NCBI GenBank assembly: GCA_963921825.1
Contig: OY997590.1
Span: 36,039,039-36,103,038 of the forward strand
DNA length: 64,000 bases
Origin: Erodium maritimum
Lineage: Eukaryota > Streptophyta > Magnoliopsida > Geraniales > Geraniaceae
Direction of reading: 5' to 3'
This document shows, in pieces, positions 59,354 through 64,000 of the stretch. The notes beneath the pieces are model-generated. The model saw only the letters and a program-made list of their open reading frames with translations. It did not search any database and was not told the DNA's origin. Both the position numbers and the translations under genes were made by a program. Numbering within the stretch: the first letter of the stretch is position 1; the number at the start of each line of letters is the position of its first letter.

Positions 59354-62300
59354 TGTAAGAACCGCCCCCGGTCGATCCCAGTCGAACCGGTGAATTCTAG
59401 ACAAGTTTGACTTTCGGTCGGAAAAGTCAACCGATGACTCAGTAAGTTGTTCGGGACCTTTCCGGGGCCCAAAAAGCTTAGCCGTCTTCACGATTAGCTT
59501 AGTTGGGCAATTTCCTTCAGTTTGACTGTAATATTGGTTAGGTCAAATTTCGGTCAAACTTGGACTTTATATCGGTTAATTTCCGATAAGATCTTTGAAA
59601 ACTGGAAATTATTCAAGTGGAAATGACCCCACATGACACTTGTCATATTTGGCTTGGAGGATGAAAAAGGAGCTTCAAATGACTCTTATACCCTCCCAAC
59701 TTACCTTTAAAGGGATAAGACCTTAAGGGCTTTTCGGTAATTGGACAAAATAGGTCATTTAAAGCAACATGAGCACACAAATCAGCTCACTCACTATTGT
59801 TGCAGCTGAAAATCACAAGGAGAGAGAGGGGAGAGCTCATTTCTTGAGGAAGAAGAAAGTGAAGAAAGCTTGGATTTTGGAGCTTGTTTGTAGTCCTTTT
59901 GCCTCCATTTTCCTTCCATCTTCTTCATCTCACAATCCTAGAGGTATGGATGCTCTTAACTTCTCATTCCATCCACTTTCAAACCTTGGGTTTTGTGGGT
60001 TTTTGGTTCAAAGTTGAAGAACTAGCTTTGTGGTTGTTGCTTGGAGAAGAAGTAGTGAAGTAGGATGTTTGAATTGTGTTTTGGTTGAAGTTTGAGGAAC
60101 CCATTGAGGGTGTTGATGTTGGGTAACTTTGGATGAACATTTTGGAGTTAAGAGGACTTGGAAATGCGATTTTAATGGTGATTTTTGTGAAACTCGAGTT
60201 GGGGAAGAAAGGGGAAGGAACTGGTCAGGTTTGGCACGGAACGTGACCCGCACCGGGCCAGGTGCTGGCACGGCAGGCCGCACGGAACGGGCCAGGTATG
60301 CGCACGGCACGCGGCACGGAACGGACGAGAGTCCGGCACGGTACCTCACACGGTCCGTGTCGCACTCCAGGCCGGTCTGTGACGCGGTGCGTGCTGGCTA
60401 CCGGGCCGGACTATGATACGGTCCGTGCCAGGTTCCGGCACGGCTAGCCACACGGAGTTGTGACCACCGAGTTTGACAACAGAGTTTTAGAGTTTTACCA
60501 AGAGGTAGGGAAAGTCTTAACTTCTTATTTAAACGCTTAGTATGCATGTTAGGATAATAAAATCGGAAAGGTCCGAGAATTGCCTATAGGATGCGAATAA
60601 CTAGAATAATTGTATTTCAATTATTAATAACCGGAAATGTCTAGAATGCATGCTTAGGATGAAGATGACTAGTGTAACTCGTTTTCAATACTTGGGAATT
60701 GATTTACTGGTAGAGAGGCTGTGAAGAGCTCTCGGATTAGTTGTGTTCTAGGTTCACATGCTTGGTTGCTAGTTATTATGATAATCAAGAGTCTAATGGA
60801 ACTAGTTTACTTTACGTTGATTTAGTTGAATGCTTACTTGCTTGGTTGTGTGATTATGTGTTGAATTACTTGTTGAATGAACGAATGATCGAGTATGACT
60901 AGTTCTGCCACGGGGCACAATTAGGTGATCGATGTACCGGTGGTTCGTGACAGGTAAGTATACAGTAAGTGTGGAATGTTATTGGGTGTCTTTGCTGTGA
61001 TGAAAGTGTGATTTGAGAAGTGTTCATTGTTGGATTAATTTAGTGCTTGTTTATTTATTCTTATCCTTGAAATGTTTGTTTGTATGTTTGTTTGTTTGCT
61101 TGTTTGTTTGGTTCGGTACTACACCGGGGGGGGTGTAATCCGGTGCCGTTGTGGTGGTTGGAGTTGGACAGATACAGTGAGATATTGATCGATTATAGGA
61201 GCCTAAGTGCTCGGCAGATCCTGCGGGATATTGATTTGTTATAGGAGCCTGAGTGCTCGGCAGATCCTGCGGGATATTGATTGATTATAGGAGCCTGAGT
61301 GCTTGGCAGATCCTGCGGGATATTGATTGATTATTGGAGCCTGAGAGCTCGGCAGATCTTGCGGGATATTGATTGATTATTGGAGCTTGAGAGCTCGGCA
61401 GATCCTACGGGATATTGATAGATTATAGGAGCTCGAGGGCTCGGCAGATCCTGCGGGATATTGATCGGATTACTTCATGAGAGATGGTTTCTGAGGTTTC
61501 ACTCAAGGGTGTGCATCCTACGGGAGCACTACCTTGGTTACTTATGACTTATGATCCTTGGAGACATTTTCGAGAATACCGACAAAGAGCATCCCTATGG
61601 GATGGTTTCCGGTGCTCCGATGTATGTGCCTCGTCTGAACTGAGGGAAAATCTGATGTGATATGGATACCCTAGTGGATCGGGATATGGGAACCGAGGTG
61701 ACACTAGAATCTATTCATGGATCAGAGGCTTGAGAAAGCAAGTGGTTGGCGTAATATCAATTACTCCCTTTTAATCGTTATGATACTTTTGTTAGCCTCT
61801 GTGCCCGTAGTCCGATCGTAAATGTCCAATTGTAATTATCATTGTTGGCAATATGAATAAAGCGGATTTTATATTAGTTAAGTGTTGGAGTAATATGTCG
61901 TGTGTGTTTCCGATCTATGCCCACCATGCGAATAGAACCATAGATCAGGATGGATTACACTCGATGAGGTCCCTAGTCAATAGTCTTCGCTGGAAGCGAG
62001 TAGTATGAAATATGACTCTTGATGGCTTACGTTCTATTAGCCATAGGAAAGGGTTCCGGAGTCTGATCATAAACATCATGTGGGACATGATGTTGGACGA
62101 CCCGACCTGAATATGTTCCATAGATTAAGTCATGAACATGTTCAGAGTCATAGCTTGTCAGGTATCCTGAAAGCCCAACGTTGCACCGTGACTGGGCTTC
62201 CATAACGGCCAGGATTGGCTTGGGGAATGACTGCATGAGTGACATGATAGACGGCTAAGGAATTATCCCTCATACGACGGTATGGGAAATATATCTGGTT

Positions 62301-64000
62301 CACGGCCGCTTGATCGAGAGTGACTGACAGGAAAACATGGCCATGCACATGATACTGGGTATCATAAGGTCAGTCTCCTCACATATCAAGGAACATGGAT
62401 TGAGGATAATAAGGATGACGACTCTATGCCTTATCTCAATCCGGATATCGGTGATAAAGGGATAATGACAAGGACGACTAAAAGGTCAGAATCGAAAGGG
62501 CGCGATTCGTTATGCAGGGTCGGGCAATACTGAGTCTCGTCAGTCGCCACTTTTGTAAGATCAAGTAAAATGGGATTTTACGTTGATCTTACCGACATGC
62601 ATAGACCTAAGGGTCACACCGACAGTTTGATACTCGATAAGAACATGACGAACCTGAGTTGGAGGGAATTGTGGCGGGGATCGCCATAGTGGACCGGCTA
62701 GCATATTGGGCTCGGCATGGGCTCTCTTGGAGAGGCCCATGGCCGGCCCATATAGGCTAGGCCCAACAAAGACTTAAGTCATTAGATGACAATTAGTCTT
62801 GTTGACCAAAATTGGGTGGGACCCAATTTCCACTAAACTAATAAACTAGGTAGTTTATTAGCTCCACCTAGCATCTTGGCATGGACACTTGTCTTAAGTT
62901 GAGAGTTAAGTGATTCCACTTAACTAAGCATGCAAGAGAGGTTGGATAACACAACATGCAATTGTAGAGAATTAGAGAGAGAGTCTTCTTCTTCTTCTTC
63001 CTCTACCTTGGCCAAACCCCCTCCAAGCTTCAAGGTTGGTTTTTCATGTTCTTGAGTCATCAAACTCAAGAACTACGTTGGATTTGATTCCGTTAAGGAT
63101 ACGTAGGCGTCCAAGGGGCTCAAGCCATTCAAAGTTGGGTGTTATTGAACCAATTTCGGACAAATAGAGGGTGCTGATTTTCAGCATAGTTTTGTCCGAC
63201 CAGTCACTTTCAAGAGATCGATCGGAGGTTAATCCGATGTCCGATGAAGCTGATTTTTGGAATGACCGTTCTCCACATATGGGACTTCAATCTGACCAAA
63301 GGGATTTGAGTTTCAACGGTTCGTTTGCGAGATACACCAGCTGCAAGATGAGGCACTTGCAAAGGTGATGTTCACATACCTTTGCTGAATTTTCAGACTT
63401 GTTCTTCATATTTGGTAGATTCATCTCGATTGTTTCGTGGTTAATCTTCCGCTGCATTTTGTGTTTAACATGTCCACGACATCGAGACCCAACAACTTTA
63501 TAATAATTCTCTTATGGAAACTGTCAAATGAAGGTTATCTTTAAAAGTATGGCACGTATCTATTTCTATCTTGGTTATTTATATTATTTCATCGTACTTA
63601 TCTTATTTTGTCTTGTTACTTATTATTTCATTGTTAATCGTATTTCGGTATTTTTATTTGAGTTATTTGTTACCCAGTACAGTATTGACCTGAGGTTGAG
63701 TTGTTAAGGTTTTTCCTACTGAGCGTAAGCTCACCCCCCTTTGGTTTTCTTACTGTGTTACAGGCGTAGCTAATGTCTAGTGAGTTCGAGGCTCGGGAGC
63801 TTTTGGACATCTTGGGGTTTATCTTAGAGTTCTGTTGGTCTTGTGTTTTAAACATTATTTATTTGACTCTTTATGTTGAGCTGTGACTCCTTGGAAGTTT
63901 TGGAACTATTTATAGTTGTTGATTGAGAAAGTTTATCTTGATATTATAAAGGTTTTTGTATTTAATTATTGCTTTTCTACTTTTAATTCAGGTCACGTCT
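59354..64000 (+). repeat. Gypsy-B 3' LTR, interrupted by a solo LTR
   Basis: It matches the 5' LTR from its first base. Differences are a 256-bp deletion after 60459, a shorter G run (G8 near 61126), an expanded TTTG tract and the solo LTR at 61790-63494. It continues after the insertion at 63495 and is cut by the window end. Confidence 0.92.
61790..63494 (+). repeat. Solo LTR of a copia-B relative
   Basis: The element is 1705 bp with TG/CA ends (TGTTAGCCTCTGTGCCCG to GAGACCCAACA) and target duplication acttt (61785-61789 and 63495-63499). It is homologous to the copia-B LTR throughout but in the opposite strand direction and clearly diverged. No interior sequence remains, so the body was lost by LTR-LTR recombination. 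Confidence 0.9.

Larger units (their letters stand above)
50127..64000 (+). mobile_element. Gypsy-B: chromodomain-type Ty3/gypsy retrotransposon (3' end just outside window)
   Basis: 5' LTR 50127-53347, PBS 53351-53362, leader to 54527, gag-pol 54528-59303, polypurine tract before 59354, 3' LTR 59354 to beyond 64000 with a solo LTR inserted at 61790-63494. The order protease, RT, RNase H, integrase, chromodomain marks it as a chromovirus, most like Tekay/Del. By comparison with the 5' LTR only about 35 bp of the 3' LTR lie outside the window, so its target duplication cannot be checked. Confidence 0.94.

Overview
The window is nuclear DNA of a flowering plant, most likely a eudicot. It holds one complete host gene, a six-exon LONELY GUY (LOG) cytokinin-activating enzyme on the minus strand at 33745-34975. 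Nearly everything else is transposable element. Plant origin is shown by the GT-AG introns of LOG, by an Athila-type Ty3/gypsy element primed by tRNA-Asp, by a chromodomain-type gypsy element primed by initiator tRNA-Met, and by several Ty1/copia families.

Layout from left to right. An Athila element (minus, 1-6925, cut by the window edge) keeps nearly intact gag and pol. It sits in the 3' LTR of a decayed copia element, C1 (minus, 6926-8344, resuming at 29176-29649). C1 is split by a gypsy element, Gypsy-A (plus, 8345-29170, target duplication atgca). Gypsy-A carries two copies of a second copia family, copia-B: copy 1 lies inside its 5' LTR (8593-17049, target duplication cgttt), and copy 2 (19921-27929) has replaced its coding region and the start of its 3' LTR. 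A second decayed copia segment, C2 (plus, 29650-33271), follows head-to-head with C1. The host island 33272-37409 contains LOG. Copia-B copy 3 (37410-45868, target duplication atagt) has two LTRs that look identical. After a low-copy stretch with a poly(A)-tailed retroposon (about 46574-47580) comes Gypsy-B (plus, 50127 to beyond 64000). Its single gag-pol frame is interrupted by eight stop codons but no frameshift, and its 3' LTR contains a solo LTR related to copia-B (61790-63494).

How the parts relate. The three copia-B copies share the same broken gag, the same integrase stop and loss of the RT catalytic motif, although copy 3 inserted very recently; the family was therefore probably moved by enzymes supplied in trans. 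Gypsy-A and Gypsy-B are related: they share LTR ends, a hairpin-plus-splice-acceptor-like block near the LTR 3' end, and a leader hairpin with a base-pair covariation.

The most unusual structure is in C1 and C2. Their sense strand is studded with several dozen short hairpins whose loop is CNGAA (N any base), with stems of 4 to 10 bp whose sequences differ from hairpin to hairpin. I know of no description of such a pattern. All identifications are by eye; no database search or alignment program was run.
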